Positions 47,527 to 61,729 of a stretch of 64,000 nucleotides of DNA are shown here, one piece after another (position 1 is the first letter of the stretch; each line of letters opens with the position of its first letter). A model generated the notes under the pieces. It worked only from the letters and a program-made list of their open reading frames with translations. It did no database searches and was not told the origin of the DNA. Source of the stretch: Sebastes aleutianus (Eukaryota > Chordata > Actinopteri > Perciformes > Sebastidae). The position numbers and the translations under genes are program-made. Location: contig CAKAKS010000013.1 of NCBI GenBank assembly GCA_916700875.1, positions 14,628,596-14,692,595 on the forward strand, in the 5' to 3' direction.

Positions 47527-48700
47527 TCTTGATGTCACAGCCTGTCTCTCTGGCCGTTTTGCAGTGATGCACTTTTTTGTCCTTTTCCCACCGTGCTCCC
47601 AGGTTTATTTCTGTTAACTGGCATGAATTTTTTGCAGCTGCTCCTTTTCTGACAGCAACAAAACAGTCAGCTGTATCAATCTGACATGTTTATCAGCACC
47701 CTGTTCTGCCTCAGCACATACCCCGACGTGCCCGGTAAACACAAATTTATAACAAAATAATGTGAATAATATGAATCCTAATCAGGCATAACTAATCAAA
47801 TCTGACATCTAAAAACTATGCACGGTGGAACGGAATGGAGTAGAATGGGACAATATAATCCGTGGTGTTTGGGTTCGTCTGCATGTGAGTGAGTGAGTCT
47901 CCGTGCTCACCCACCACTTGTCTACTTATGCAAATCTTGTGTTGACAGCTTTCATCGCCCGCCCCTCTTATTGCAGCAAGCACACGTGCATTTACTCTTG
48001 AAAATCTGGCACAGACACTGCACTGTACTGAGCAGGTACTCTATAGGTACCCATTGTGTACATGCGCCCCACTTACCTAGTGTAAGCAGCTGATGAAGTA
48101 TGCAGCACAGGCACGCACAGAGGCATACCTAAAGCCTAGTAATGAGATTTGTAATGTGCTTATATCCTTTCTTTCATTCGACGGAGGGATTGGGAGAAGA
48201 GAGGGATTAGGCCTGTATTATCACACTCTGTGGATGGAGGGAGGGACAGCGGCATGGAAGGAGAAAGGGGTTATGAAAGGAGAGGAGAGGGTAGAGGAAA
48301 TGATCATGTGGACATAGTGGCAGGCGGGGAGATATGGATAGATAAATTGATCGCGATAGATACATGAGGAATGAGCAACCCAGTAATAGACCCCCCTGTC
48401 CACCAGAGTCACGTTTTGCCTCCTCAAGGCGTGGTCGTGTCCAGAAGGTAACCCCCAAATTGCGAAAACTTGCAAAAATCTATTGCGAAACTTGCTGCCC
48501 GACGACCTATCCTCCTCTTAACCATTCCACGTCAATGCCTAACCTTAACTATTCAAAATCAATGCCTAACATTAACTAATCAAGGTCAGTGACTAACCTA
48601 AGCGCAATTTTGCTTTACCTTCCAGACACAACCCTGAGCCATGAATATTACACATGTGTATGAAAGTGCACTACCAGCAGGGGGCAACAAAACCTCTCAT
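47527..48700. other. Intronic sequence without recognised feature
   Basis: A purine-rich patch lies at 48220-48300. A short run of related CTAACCTTAACTATTCAA and CTAACATTAACTAATCAA text lies at 48515-48600. No exon recognised. Confidence 0.4.
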
Positions 48701-48703
48701 ATA

Positions 48704-49530
48704 GGTTTAGGCAACAAAACCACTTAGTTAGGTTTAGGAAAAATGCCATGGTTGGGCTTTAAAGTACAATATGTACGGAAACAACGTAACATAAGTGCGG
48801 AAAACACATCACAAACGTAACTAAAAAACATGTGACAAACATTAGTAACGTAACTTAAAAAACAGAACATTGGTCCCGAACACCGGTTTCCTGGTGGAAA
48901 GTCCTGTGTTTTTTGGATCCATCGCAATAGGTTTAGGCGACAAAACCACTTAGTTAGGTTAAGGAAAAGAGTAATGTTTGGCCTTAAAATAAGTACGTTA
49001 ACTAAGTACAATACGTACGGAAACAACGTAACATTAGTACGGAAAACACTTCACAAACGTCACTAAAAACACACGTAACAAACATTACTAACGTAACTTA
49101 TAAAACACCAGTCTCCTGATTGAAAGTCCTATGTTTGTTGGACCCATCCAGGAATCTACAATAACGGACACATTTACGTTTAGGTAACAAATCCACTTAG
49201 TTAGGTTAAGGAAAAACATCATGGTTACTTAAAATAAGTATGTAAACTAAGTAAAGTACTTACAGAAACAACATCACATAAGTCCGGAAAACAGGTGACA
49301 AAACATCACCAATGTAACTTACAAAACGAAATACGGGTCTCCTGGTTGAAAGACCTGTATTTGTTGAACCCATATACCTCCCCTCCCGCCCGCCATAAGC
49401 AGTCTTTCTCACTTTTTATTCTACGTCATGGCGTATAAATGACAAACCAATAGCGAGAACGACATTCTTATTGCACTTTTCTGTCTTGCGCATTATCGTG
49501 TCATTCATACGCCTTTTCGTGCAACCGGGC
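48704..49530 (+). repeat. Three tandem units of the GTTTAGGCAAC family
   Basis: Units start at 48704, 48930 and about 49178 (226 and 248 bp apart). Each has GTTTAGG(C/T)(A/G)ACAAA-CCACTTAGTTAGG, then a TACGGAAACAACGTAACAT-type stretch, ACGTAACTTA, and GT(T/C)TCCTG(G/A)T-GAAAG. The last unit continues into CCCGCCCGCCATAAGCAGTC and CATACGCCTTTTCGTGCAAC, the usual family right end. Noncoding. Confidence 0.88.
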
Positions 49531-49544
49531 TGGAAAGAAGGAGG

Positions 49545-50505
49545 ATGAGTAATGAGGACGATTACTGTGCACCACCTACAGAAAAGAGGAGCAAAGATCA
49601 GAATATTGTCATATCTCAAAACATCACATCTACGGATAAAGAGAACGAAAGAAGAAAACAATTATGGAGGAGTTCCCTCCACAGCGAGGAGAGAAAAGTG
49701 TTCCTGAAAGACAGGCCGAGGGTGTCCTGACAGAACATGTTAAGTGCTGAAAGGCCATTATTTTCTAATTAGGATTTGTAGTCTAAACCGTTCCCTGTGA
49801 AGGCTGATTGCCGGTGCCTCATCGATGGTGTAGAAGTACACCTTGTTCCAATTATTGTCAGGATTTATTTAATTGAGGACATCTAGAGGTTAATCACCAG
49901 ATAGCTTTAGGAAGAATGACTAATAAAAATGACAGACTGCTCCCCTCCTCCCGGTTGTGCGCTGTATTTCCATTCCTAGGATTAAAGTAGAAGGGTAGTC
50001 CGTGGCACAATATGCAAAATCTATGCACCAATGTCCTAATAATTCTCTGTTTCTAGCTTTTGATGCTTTCATTATCCAACTTCAAACAGAAAGGGCTGTA
50101 TTTAATTTATTTCTGTTGCTTTTGTTTAGTTCCAAAACTCATTTCCAGGTAGCTTAAAAGGAGTCATAAAGAGTCTTAAATGTGGCTTTCTGAAAGCTCA
50201 AGATACTCTGGTTATGTGTGTGTACCGCGAGGTAACTTTTTTTTTCTTCTTTGTTCTTAAAACAATTTCTTTGTTTGTTTTGCTTCACACCTCCCATACA
50301 GCTATGCGGAGGAAAATAAATTCTGTTCTTGAAAAGCACTGCCAGTCAAAAGTTTTTCAGCAGGCTGTATTTTAACAGCAAGCAATAACTAAATGCAAAT
50401 GTAATGTAAATACCATACTGCAGTATAAGAAAAGGATATATTTTGTGAATTCAGAATTATTGAACATTTCTGTAGTCGACAGCAGCCTGTACATTTCTCC
50501 TACAT
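49545..50505. other. Intronic sequence with one unassigned small frame
   Basis: A 61-codon + strand frame (49545-49730, Glu/Lys/Arg-rich with DKENERRKQLW) directly follows a repeat end. It has no splice context and no family match. The rest is unique-looking intron. Confidence 0.3.
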
Positions 50506-51312
50506 TAAGGCCCTGTCTATATGTATACAGATAATTTTAAAAACAGATATTTTCCCCCTCCGTTTAAATAAAAGAAACCTGTCCACACAACCTTTGTTTT
50601 ACAATATATCTCCGTCCACATTCATACGACTCAAAACGCTTCACTCGCCGTAATTTCATGTAACCACAAGTGAGATCGCAAGTTAAGGGTCAATAAATTA
50701 TGTTGCCACCCTTCTCCCTCCCTTTCCTTTGGCTTCATTACAGTCAGTTTGATAAAAGGTTATTGTTCGTGGGGGGATGGGATTCCTGGTTGAACTGCAT
50801 GACTGTCTTCAACTGTCTTTTTACATGCATAAATGAGGAAAAGGAGATCATTCAGGTTTATATCCATCGCCCTTATGAGTGCTCCAAACCTCGCCTTCAA
50901 TCGCCCAAAAGCACGTTCAATCACCATTCGGCCTCGACATGTTTAATGTGTTCCTGCTTCGGCCTCCTGTGACTGGATCATTTTTCAAATGTAAAATAAT
51001 TAGTCCGAGCAGTGCTAACAAAGCGTCAAAAAGCCGGTAGTCCGTCATCTTTGTTATTGTTTCTGGAGCATGCTCATTACACAAAGCAACAATGGGCATG
51101 CACGAAATGAGGAGAGGACGTCATCGTCACCCAAACGCTTCGTTTTAAACGTCCACACAGATATAAAGTAACCAGAGGTTTTAAAAAGCTGCACTTTAGA
51201 AGGCGTTTTGAAAAATACACTCAAAACTCAGTTTGCATGTGGACGAGAGGCCAAAACGTAGAGGAAAATATCTATTTTTAAAAATATGTGTATCTGTTTT
51301 GACAGGGCCTAA
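50506..51312. mobile_element. Harbinger-like nonautonomous element with TAA duplication
   Basis: The element 50509-51309 (801 bp) begins GGCCCTGTCTATATGTATAC and its reversed right end is GGCCCTGTCAAAACAGATAC. Both continue into TTTTAAAAA-AGATATTTTCC, so inverted similarity runs about 45 bp. TAA at 50506-50508 and 51310-51312 is the expected 3-bp target duplication of PIF/Harbinger. A 90-codon interior frame shows no DDE nuclease motifs. Confidence 0.85.
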
Positions 51313-52860
<1,548 letters not shown>

Positions 52861-53799
52861 GCAGCGTTCCCCCAGTCCGCCGCTGTATTATGCACGGATC
52901 TTGATAAGTTCAAAGCGTCTGTATCTATTTGCCACGGCGGTGTGATTTCACCGAGCTCATCTAGCCTCCGTGAGCTCATTTTGTGCGGCTGTGCTAGTGT
53001 GTTCGCATGTGTGGACAAATGTATCCACATCAGTGTGTGTGTGTGTGTGTGTGTGTGTGGAGTTCATTTTGCTCATGCTGGCCTGAGAGACAATTATAGC
53101 AGAGATCATTTGTTTCCAGGGATGAGTTACAACAATAAAAGGTCAAGAGCGAATGTTTAGCTACGCAGAGAGAGAGTAGAGAGAGGAAGTGAGATGGAGG
53201 AGGGCGACAGAGGGTTGGAGGACAACTAAGCAGGCAGATAGTACCTCATTAACTAGTCTAATTGATTGATTATTGTACACGCGGCAGCAAAAATAGATCC
53301 CAATTCCACTTCCAATATTTGAATGCCTCTGGTTGTACTCGAGTGTAATTGCCAGGCATGGAGAGGAAAGAGCGATGAGGGGTAGAGAGAAGGATTAGGA
53401 TAAGAGGGTTGGTTATAGCAGCGCCCTAAGGGCAAGGTCTCTGCAATGTTTAACCTGTTTGTTTTTAAGACTACTTAGCTTTTATGAGCTGAAACTGCAA
53501 ACATTTGTCTTGGGGATTCCACAGCCAGTGTTTATATTCCTCCTTGTGGAGGCTTTTAGCGGTACTGTATATGTCATTACAGTCTTGTAAGCTAACCAGA
53601 AACATTAATCCCAACATGTCCAACTGTCTTCATCCTGGGTTCCTCAGGGAGCGGAACCGACAAGGTCTCTGAAACACTCGTAATGGATATTGCGCCATGT
53701 GATTCACCTGTTTCTAGTTCAACTGCGAGCTTGCATTACTCTCATCTTATTTTTAGCTACGCCAGCAGCACGGCTCCATCGATGGCGATGTCAATCCAC

Positions 53800-54430
53800 C
53801 ACTTAGGTCCATGGTATTATGTAGAAACATTCATGGTCTCCAGGGGATAAATCCTACTTGGTTTGGTGATCCCCTGACATTTTCTGTAGTGACCACCAGC
53901 AGGTCAAAATTTCCACTTAATCCATTAAAATATCTCAACATCAATTGGATGGATTGGCACTAATTTCTGTACAGATATTCATGGCCTCCAAAGGATGAAT
54001 CATAAATACTTTCGTGATCACCTGACATTTTCTTTTTGTGCTACTGTGAGGTTCACATTTGTGATTTTGAGTGAAATATCTCAACAACTATTGGATGGAC
54101 TGCCGTGAAATTTGGTACAGACAATCACGTGCCCAACGGGATGAATCCTAATGTCTTTGGTGATCTCTTCATGTTTCCTCTAGCGCCATCATCATCAAGT
54201 CAAAATGTTATTTGTGGAATACCTTGGCTTATGACCAAGTACCTGAAAAACGAATGACGTTCCCATACATGCTTTGTGTTTAGTGCTAATTAGCAGCTGT
54301 TAGCGTGCAGTCACTACGATGGTGAACATGGTAAACATGATACTGGCAAAACATCAGCATGTTTGCATCGTCATTGTAATCATGTTAGCATCCTGACGGT
54401 AGCATTAGCCAATCTCAGAACCCATCAGCT
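53800..54430. repeat. Degenerate tandem (satellite-like) repeat block
   Basis: Units of about 110-130 bp recur in altered form. Recurring text is ATTCATGG(T/C)CTCCA(G/A)(G/A)GGAT, then GGTGATC-CCTGACATTTTC and AAATATCTCAACA(A/T)C(A/T)ATTGGATGGA. It is followed by a GCATGTT/TTAGCAT-rich end at 54280-54410. Resembles a repeat I know as common in fish. Noncoding. Confidence 0.75.
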
Positions 54431-54574
54431 GTCGGTTTGACGAGGATTTAGCCTCTAAGGGCAAGCGGCTATATTTCAGGGGTTCCGTTGTAGCCAGCAG
54501 GTATCCGGGCTAAGACTTCCTTTTCCGTACGTTGTTCATTGTTTACAGTCCGATTAGCATCTTGGGATGCAAGG

Positions 54575-54790
54575 CCTGAGTTGGAGTTGAGAGAAGACTG
54601 GATTGTTTCACAAGTAGCCAGTTAACAAGCTAATTTTAAGCTAATAAAAAGCTAAATCATTTCACAGACGATAGCCGTTGGGTTCCAAGATTGCATTTTG
54701 ATTTCAATGCGTTCAGCCTCTTTTTGTTGTTGCCTACAGATTCTACATCTAAATGCAGAATCTGTCCATGGAGATTAGCATTTAGCTCAA
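54575..54790 (+). repeat. Interspersed repeat family 1, shorter copy
   Basis: Matches 6127-6430 through ACAAGTAGCCAGTTAACAAG, AATAAAAAGCTAAATCA, AGACGATAGCCGTTGGGTTC and TTGCCTACAGATTCTACATC. It lacks about 100 bp from the middle of the other copy. Confidence 0.75.
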
Positions 54791-55975
54791 AGTACAGCCT
54801 CACAGCATGGCTGTATACCTTGGGCCTGGAGCCTCTGCATATCCAGCAGACATGGTTTTTGGAGAGTTTTAAGGCTAATATTTTATATGGGAATATATAA
54901 AAACATTTCAACATGTCAAAAACCATGAGTATAAATATATCATTTCAATGTAATCCATCTGGAGCTGCCTCCACACTTTTGAAAATAGAATATAAACATA
55001 TGCCATGCTTAAATTTACGACATCACGACAGCTCTCTGAGTGCTGGTGTAAATTTGGGACCTAAAAACAGGGTCGCAGGCCAGATAAGGCTGAGAAATTA
55101 GAGATGCGTGAAAAGTGCAATAGCAGCCATCCCGGAACCGGTTTGCCTTCAGGTGGCAGCCATACAGTACCAAGCTCAGTCACATGGATATCTTGTTTCA
55201 CTAAACAGTAGCTGCTTACTTTATATAGAAAACCATGGCCATATGAGTCACTGTCAGCAGGAGAAATCCATTTTTACAAATCGGTGGGTGGTGTGTCTAA
55301 TAAGCCGGCTGCTGGGCTTATAGTCCTGTGTTCTTTTTCTAGTTGATCTGCTTGAGCTGAGGGCGATTGGAGCGGCAATGAGATGAGGCCGCGTCCACCT
55401 CATTAGCAGAAGTTATGACAAGCACCGGACTTACATGAGTTTACCTGCTCGCCTGGCGTCTTGTTAAATTGGTGTGTCTTGCCAGACACTTAAGCAGCGT
55501 CTGAAGTCAGTACACAGCTTAAATTGGATAAATAAAGGGCTACTCGAATATGTCCACTTATTCAAAACATATGGAAACCCCTGTTGTAGCTGTAATTTCA
55601 GTTCTATGGTTTGTGAAAGCTACTTTATTTTTTCTATTAATCTATCAATCCATCTTCAGTGAATGTATGGACTAATCATCAGAAAATATATGCGTGATTG
55701 TGCATGGTGAAGTTTGGTTGAACATTTTTAAAGTAGTCCCCCAGCATCTGATAGGCCTATATCACACGCTGGGTCAGGAAACAGGAGGAGTTTCCAGTGG
55801 CTGGAACTCAGCTGGGAACTAGCTGGGATCCGGCTGGCAATAGGCTGGGAGGGGAAATTCTGGATGGCTGCATCTGTACGCACCAACTTATTTCACTTTC
55901 ATTAGCCCTCTGTATCACTCTCCACATTCATTTTTTTCTTTTCCCTATCTTTCTCTCTCCCTCTTTCTCTAATAG
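54791..55975. other. Intronic sequence before exon C
   Basis: Unique-looking sequence ending in the long T/C tract of the exon C acceptor (55930-55972). A small GCTGGGA(T/A)-type tandem (AGCTGGGAACTAGCTGGGAT) occurs at 55809-55850. Confidence 0.5.
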
Positions 55976-56197
55976 GCGACCCCCCGATTGGTTTCCGTGA
56001 CGTGTTGCTGCGTGACGGTCCCGAGGGATTCGCCAAGGCTGTCCGCGCCCACCAAGGTCTGTTGCTAATGGACACCACCTTCAGGGATGCCCACCAGTCG
56101 CTCCTGGCGACTCGGGTTCGGACCCACGACTTGAAGAAGATCTCGCCGTTCGTCAGCCACAACTTCAACAACCTTTTCAGCCTGGAGAACTGGGGAG
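55976..56197 (+). CDS. pcx: Pyruvate carboxylase internal exon C (start of carboxyltransferase domain)
   Basis: This 222-nt exon continues the frame as G-DPPIGFRDVLLRDGPEGFAKAV and runs to FNNLFSLENWGG. It contains LLMDTTFRDAHQSLLATRVRT, the opening of the HMGL-like TIM barrel that transfers CO2 from carboxybiotin to pyruvate. The Asp of TFRDAHQ is the family's divalent-metal ligand (Asp572 in human numbering, from memory), and the neighbouring Arg and Gln line the pyruvate site; all are intact. The acceptor is ctctaatag after a long T/C tract and the donor is g|gtgagt, phase 1 on both sides. The next exon, expected to begin near TFDVAMRFLYECPW, is not found before position 64000. An upstream ATG can extend an apparent open frame here, but the splice signals set the true limits. 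Confidence 0.96.
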
Positions 56198-57953
56198 GTG
56201 AGTTTTTGCGTGCTGAATGTTTGGCTAGCTGTTTCCAGTCTTTAGGCAAAGCTAACTGCTTTATTTTTTAGCATACAGACATTAAATCAGTCTTACATAT
56301 GCACAACAGACTAAAGCAACACCACTATATGGCACTCTGAAAATTCATAATAACTGAGGAAATACCCATAATATGTGATCTCAAAGCAGTCATGTAAGAT
56401 AGGCATGAATCCCCTCTTCCGATGGTTATCATGTTAATTAAACTCTTTGTGTATGTGCCCCCACATTCTAATGCGTCTGAACAGCCATGCCTGTTCTCTC
56501 CATTCTCTTCCCACTCTTGCTGAAGATCTGCTCCAATCTCTCATTGATGACAGTGATTGTACCTCTTTGTTTTTTCCCGTTCGAGCTGTGGAAATCATGT
56601 GCCATTGAAAACATATCTCAAGCCTCCATCTCCTCTCCTGCAAGTCAGTCTTCAGCGAGTTCCCTCAATAGACAATGATTGTACCTTTTTGCCTGCTCTT
56701 GAATGAATAGAGAAAATCACGCGTTATTGAAACGTCTTGAGGCATGAACAGTCCAACAGTGTCCCCGCATAATATGCAATTACTCTGAAATTGGCCACAG
56801 AACAAAAAAAAAAACGACGCGCCTCATGTTTGAAACAGTCGGCGACGAGACCAATTATCAACACTCCTTGATAATGGTTCTATGTGAAGTGCAATTGTTA
56901 TGAACTGGTTTCAAAGAGTAAATTCAGTTTTCCCGTTTGAACACTTAGGACACGCACGTTTGTGGAAGAGATATGCCCAGTGAACCTCTTGAGGTTGAAA
57001 CGTTTAATTTAATGCTCAATTATAGTAAACCGCTCGGAGTGATTGGGCTCATATTACTTGGAGTGCTTTCAGTAAGATCACAAGAGCAAACATAAGTAAC
57101 TAAACAACAAACGCTTGAAGTAAAAAGGGTTTCTGTTTCATTGACAGTGCTCATCGTAAGATGATTCGGCAAAGTGAGAAAAAAACAAGACACTCCAGTG
57201 AAACCCTTTCTGAGATTAAATTCCTCCTGGTAGCCAACCAGTTAGAGGAAGACAATATATTTCATTACTGTGGGAGAGCACTTTGAGCTCATCTCACATT
57301 AAGCAACTGTCTACTCATCTCATGTTTGAGCAGCTAAAAAGGTTATAGAAAAAGTAAAACATTGAGGAGATATTTGGATAGCAACGGCTTAAACGCTTCC
57401 CCGACTGCCGTCTTCCAGTAAATCGTAATGTTATTACGAGGCTGACCAGAGAGAGATGATATGAATTCAACTTAGCCGTGTTTGAGCAGTTACATTAAAA
57501 GTAAATCTTTGAAGAGAGACTCGCAGTGAACTCAGGAAATTGTTGAAATAGGTGCAAGGGAAGCCCCTTCTCTCTGCATGTCTCATTATACAGTGTGTGC
57601 CGGTTCTGAGAGGGGAAAGTGCTTTCATTAAGGGACATGAACGCTTTTTAAAACAGTTCATTATCATATTTTTGAAGACTTAACCAATTTGTGCCCGCAA
57701 ATGAAAGTTTTCTCTTGGCTTGCTGAAGCATAAATGTGGAGACATTTTCAAAATTGGTCAAAGCGTTTGATTGAGAAGTAAGTTTTTCTTATCATATTAT
57801 ATCATAGTATTTTCACTTTACTCTTTTATGCATGTCTCTAAATGTACTTACACAGAAATAGAAATAACAGCTAGGGACAAAGTCAACAAAGCTGGATGAA
57901 TAAAGGTTTGGAATAGACAGAACCGTCACACTACACAAGTAGTGAAAAAATAG

Positions 57954-58000
57954 TTATATATATATATCTATATATATATATACATATATATATATATAAA
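57954..58000. repeat. Imperfect (TA)n run
   Basis: TATATA runs interrupted by one C and one CA. It begins a strongly AT-rich region to about 58260 with repeated GTATGTAC and TATACAGTATGTAC motifs (58115-58200). Confidence 0.85.
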
Positions 58001-59509
58001 AAGCACCAATGACTAACAACATAAGAAATAAAATAAAAATGTCTATATACAAGTAGAGTGTTCTTTAAGTGTACACAATACAAATAGTGCAAATAAATAA
58101 ATACTGAATGGATATATGTACTATATACAGTATGTACTTGATGATTATGTACAGTATGTACATGTATACATGTCAATATACTGTATGTACAGCATGTAGG
58201 ATTCATATTGGCAGTGACAGATGATATGTAGATATTTAAAAAAGTTTGTGCATTTAATATTTTTTCTATAATTACAGCAGCAGCAGTGGATATATTGGTG
58301 TTAGAGGTTTATTGACAGAGTATGACTGATATAAGTGTTCATCAGAGTGATGGCCTGTGAGAAGTATATCTAGTATTTGGGTAAATGGGACTACTTTTTT
58401 TGCAATATACTCCCTAAAATTTGTAGGAAAAAAACAGTAGTAAGACTATATATAGTATGATAAGTAAATGTCTGTATCTCAGAAACTACAAGGAGAACAA
58501 TCATGTATTTGGTGTCTATGAACTCAGAACAAGTTGAATATCAAAGATATGCACACATATGTAGTGTAAAAAAATATTTCATATGGAAAATATTTAACGT
58601 TTTTCCTAATTTTTCAAAAAACCTGACTTTGAATATAAAAGTGATTTTTCATTCTTCATGTGCTGTTAGATATTTTATCAAAGTATGTCCAAATTTCAAG
58701 ACTTTTGGCCAATCAGAACAAATGTTGTAGCATTTTTCCTTATCATACTAAATATAGTCTTTGAGCACTTATACATCCACCATTTTTCAGCTCACACCCA
58801 TATTAAGATGTTGTTTACCATCGTTGATAATCATGCAAAAAATGCAATCTCACTTTTGGCTTTACATCTGAGGATCCTACCACTCTCCTGCAGCGTCTCA
58901 CTGGGTTTCTACACGGTCCAATGGGGAGATCGTTTAGGCTTTCAAAATGATACTGATAAATCTCCTTTTAGAGAACAGGAAGCTTGCAGCACATCACACA
59001 TGTCTACACGTCTTACTGATGAAAGAGCACAAACTGAGCTCTCTATCAGGTTTCTCTGACTATTTCTCTGGGCTTCATTAGTGTAGAAAACAGGAAACTG
59101 TGCAAAAAACAGTCAATAAAACCTGATAGAAAGCACCCTTTGAGACCATTCTGTGGTTGAGCATTCAAGATATTAATTTACTGGGAGCTTCCTGTTTTCT
59201 AAAATGTGATTTATCATGGTTTTTGAAAGCCTAAACCATTGGCACATTGAGCTGTTTGAAAGCCAGAGAGAAGCAGTGGGGTAAGATTTTCAAAACTAAA
59301 ACTATTGCTGGGTTGCTATTATACTTCAATATGAATGATAATAAAGATATATTAAATAAGGTTGGGCAAAAACAGTGAACATATCCTTTTAAACAGTTTC
59401 TAGTAAGATCACATAATGTCATCACTTTCTTTTTAAGAGTTCAACTGACTATTTTCTTCTGTACAACATATACTTATTCTTAACTGAGCTGACAATGTGT
59501 TAAACATTC

Positions 59510-59947
59510 TTAAAGAGGAGCTATTATACTTATTTTTAGGTGCATAGTTGTACTTTGGGTTTCTATTAGAACATGTTTACATGTTTTAATGTGAAAAAAA
59601 AGCTTTAATTTTCTCATACCGGCTGTGCTGCAGCACCTCAACCCACTCTGTTGTGATTGGTTAACCGAACCAAACTCTTCAGGCTCCGCTCTAACTAGCT
59701 TAAGGCGCGCCAAATTAGCCGTTATGCAAATATGTTACTTGGTGACATCACCACGTTACAGAAGAAAAGGCAGGACTTCAAGCAAGGCGTTTCAGGCAGT
59801 TCATGAGCAGTGTTTCTGTCCGGGAGAGTGACTCCCTTTGGCGTGGACTTTGTAACCTTGCTTATCTTTTACATGCACAAAAAACTAAATAACACACTAA
59901 AGGAAAGGGGAAAAGCACAAAAGCATACAGTATAATGTTCCCTTTAA
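59510..59947. mobile_element. TTAA-flanked MITE, family R, copy 1
   Basis: TTAA at 59510-59513 and 59944-59947 bracket 430 bp. The left end is AGAGGAGCTATTATACTTAT and the reversed right end is AGGGAACATTATACTGTATG. The interior has GTTACTTGGTGACATCACCA and AAGGCGTTTCAGGCAGTTCA, matched in reverse at 63083-63350. Noncoding. Confidence 0.82.
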
Positions 59948-61149
59948 TGTGGGTATTTGCTGCAGTAAAAGCTCAGAGTAAACACTGTAGAATAATCTCC
60001 TTCTAAACTCTCTCATAATGTTTGAATTGCTGTGGGAGTCGAGTTTTGAAATCTTCCGTCAATGAAAGCCCTTGAAGTTTACACAGTCTTCTGTCTTCAT
60101 AAAAAAGTCAGACAAAGTGAATAAATGCTCGTCTCTCTCCCATTTACACGACGACAGCAAGAGCACATCATTGAAATCTAATGTAAAACAGGAGTCAGAC
60201 GTTTAAACACCTCCCTGACATGATGATTCTGTAATGGGCTGATATTATGAGCTGAGGAGCATCACATTGTCTCTCTCTGTTAAGAAAAGTTGCAGAGAGA
60301 GAGAATGAGTGAATCATCGAAGAGAAATGCAATATGCTAGTGGATCCTCTTGAGGCGTCAGTAGTTCCTGCATGAGTCAGAGAGCACAGTATAGTACTTT
60401 TTCATAATTGTTTAAACTCTTAAAGGCAGAATAAATTCTATAAAGAGATATATATCCCCCCCGAGTTCTTCCTGCCACTTTACTGTATAATAATGTGCTT
60501 TCTGTGCATATTAATATTTTGATGTTAATTTGACTAGTTAAATAGGAAACAACAAAGCATTTAGAAAACAGAGTGATGCATCTGCCGCCAAGCATTTTAA
60601 CATATCTTTTCTCATGGCAATAGAAGTTAATTTCAGTTGGTTGTTTTTGCTTTTCTTACACACAAAAACAGTCTGTATTCTCACTTATTTTTATAGAAGT
60701 TAGACTAAGCCAAACTAATGTATATCTTTCAAAAAGTGTTTGTTTTATTCAGCTTTTCTTGATTTTATATTTTTATTTTGTGGGTTATACATTTATTTTT
60801 CCTTGTTTTATCGTCTTCTCTGACTCTTTACATTTTTAAGTTTTAGCCCCAATCAGACACATCATCAGCTGTTATTTTCTTGGACTTTATAAGGTTCCTC
60901 CGGAGAGCCACACAAGACATTATATTTTCACAGGATGAGTAATACAGTGCTGCAGGGATGACATATTTTTGTAGGCCAACCTGGAAGTTAGCCTCATACT
61001 GGTTCCATCGACAAAAAGCCAATGAGATTTTTCCTTTAGATTATTGCAAAAAATAAACTCTTGGACAAACAAATGTTCATGATACTTACACATTTTGTTC
61101 AGTAAGATAATCTCAACAATTCATGATTTTTGAAGCGTAAATGCAATCG

Positions 61150-61722
61150 TCAGAGGTAAAAAGCTAACCTTTGGCTATAAAGGAACTACACCACGGTCAC
61201 ATGACTTCACGTCGCAACCACTAAGCTAAAGGCGAACTAGTGTTCGACCTGACGTTTAGTAGTCTCATTTAGCCGCTTGTTAGCAACCGCCTTTTTTAAA
61301 GGTACAGTGTGTAGGATTTGGCAACATCTAGTGGTGTGGTTGCAGATTGCAACCAACTGAGGACCCGCTCCCTATGTAGACATGAAGGGCTCATTCTAAG
61401 CTAACAAAAACACAACGATTCTATATTTCAGTTGATTATACTTTATACTTTACTACATTATATTTCTGCTAAAAGATCCCCCTAAATGCTACACACTGTT
61501 CCTTTAAGACACGTAAAAGCTTCAACTTCACGAGTGGGATAGTTACCGACATATTTTATGTCGTAGAACAAAACATTAAAATCTCTTCAGCTTGTGTTAA
61601 CCACAGACCATATTTCAAGCATCTAACCAAAAACCCATTCAAAAAAACAATATACTTCGAGACAAGGGATCCAGAAGTGCTCAAATGCACTCATTTCCGG
61701 GTTTTAGGACTCATTCCTGCAG
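61150..61722. repeat. Repeat family 2, copy 2, interrupted by a MITE
   Basis: The 61611-61722 part matches 16545-16660 (TATTTCAAGCATCTAACCAA, TTTTAGGACTCATTCCTGCA). The sequence on both sides of the 61296-61507 insertion appears to belong to the same element, but its left limit is not certain. Confidence 0.55.
61296..61507 (+). mobile_element. TTAA-flanked MITE, family P, copy 3 (internal deletion)
   Basis: TTAA at 61296-61299 and 61504-61507 bracket 204 bp. The ends AGGTACAGTGTGTAGGATTT and CTACACACTGTTCCT pair as in copies 1 and 2. About 200 bp present in copy 2 is missing at 61360, where CCAACTGAG joins GACCCGCTC. The trinucleotide GAG occurs at both sides of the deleted piece in copy 2. 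Confidence 0.87.
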
Positions 61723-61729
61723 CACTCTA

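Noticed and set aside
55902..56249. 115-codon minus-strand frame over exon C
   Set aside because: Antisense shadow of the conserved carboxyltransferase exon.
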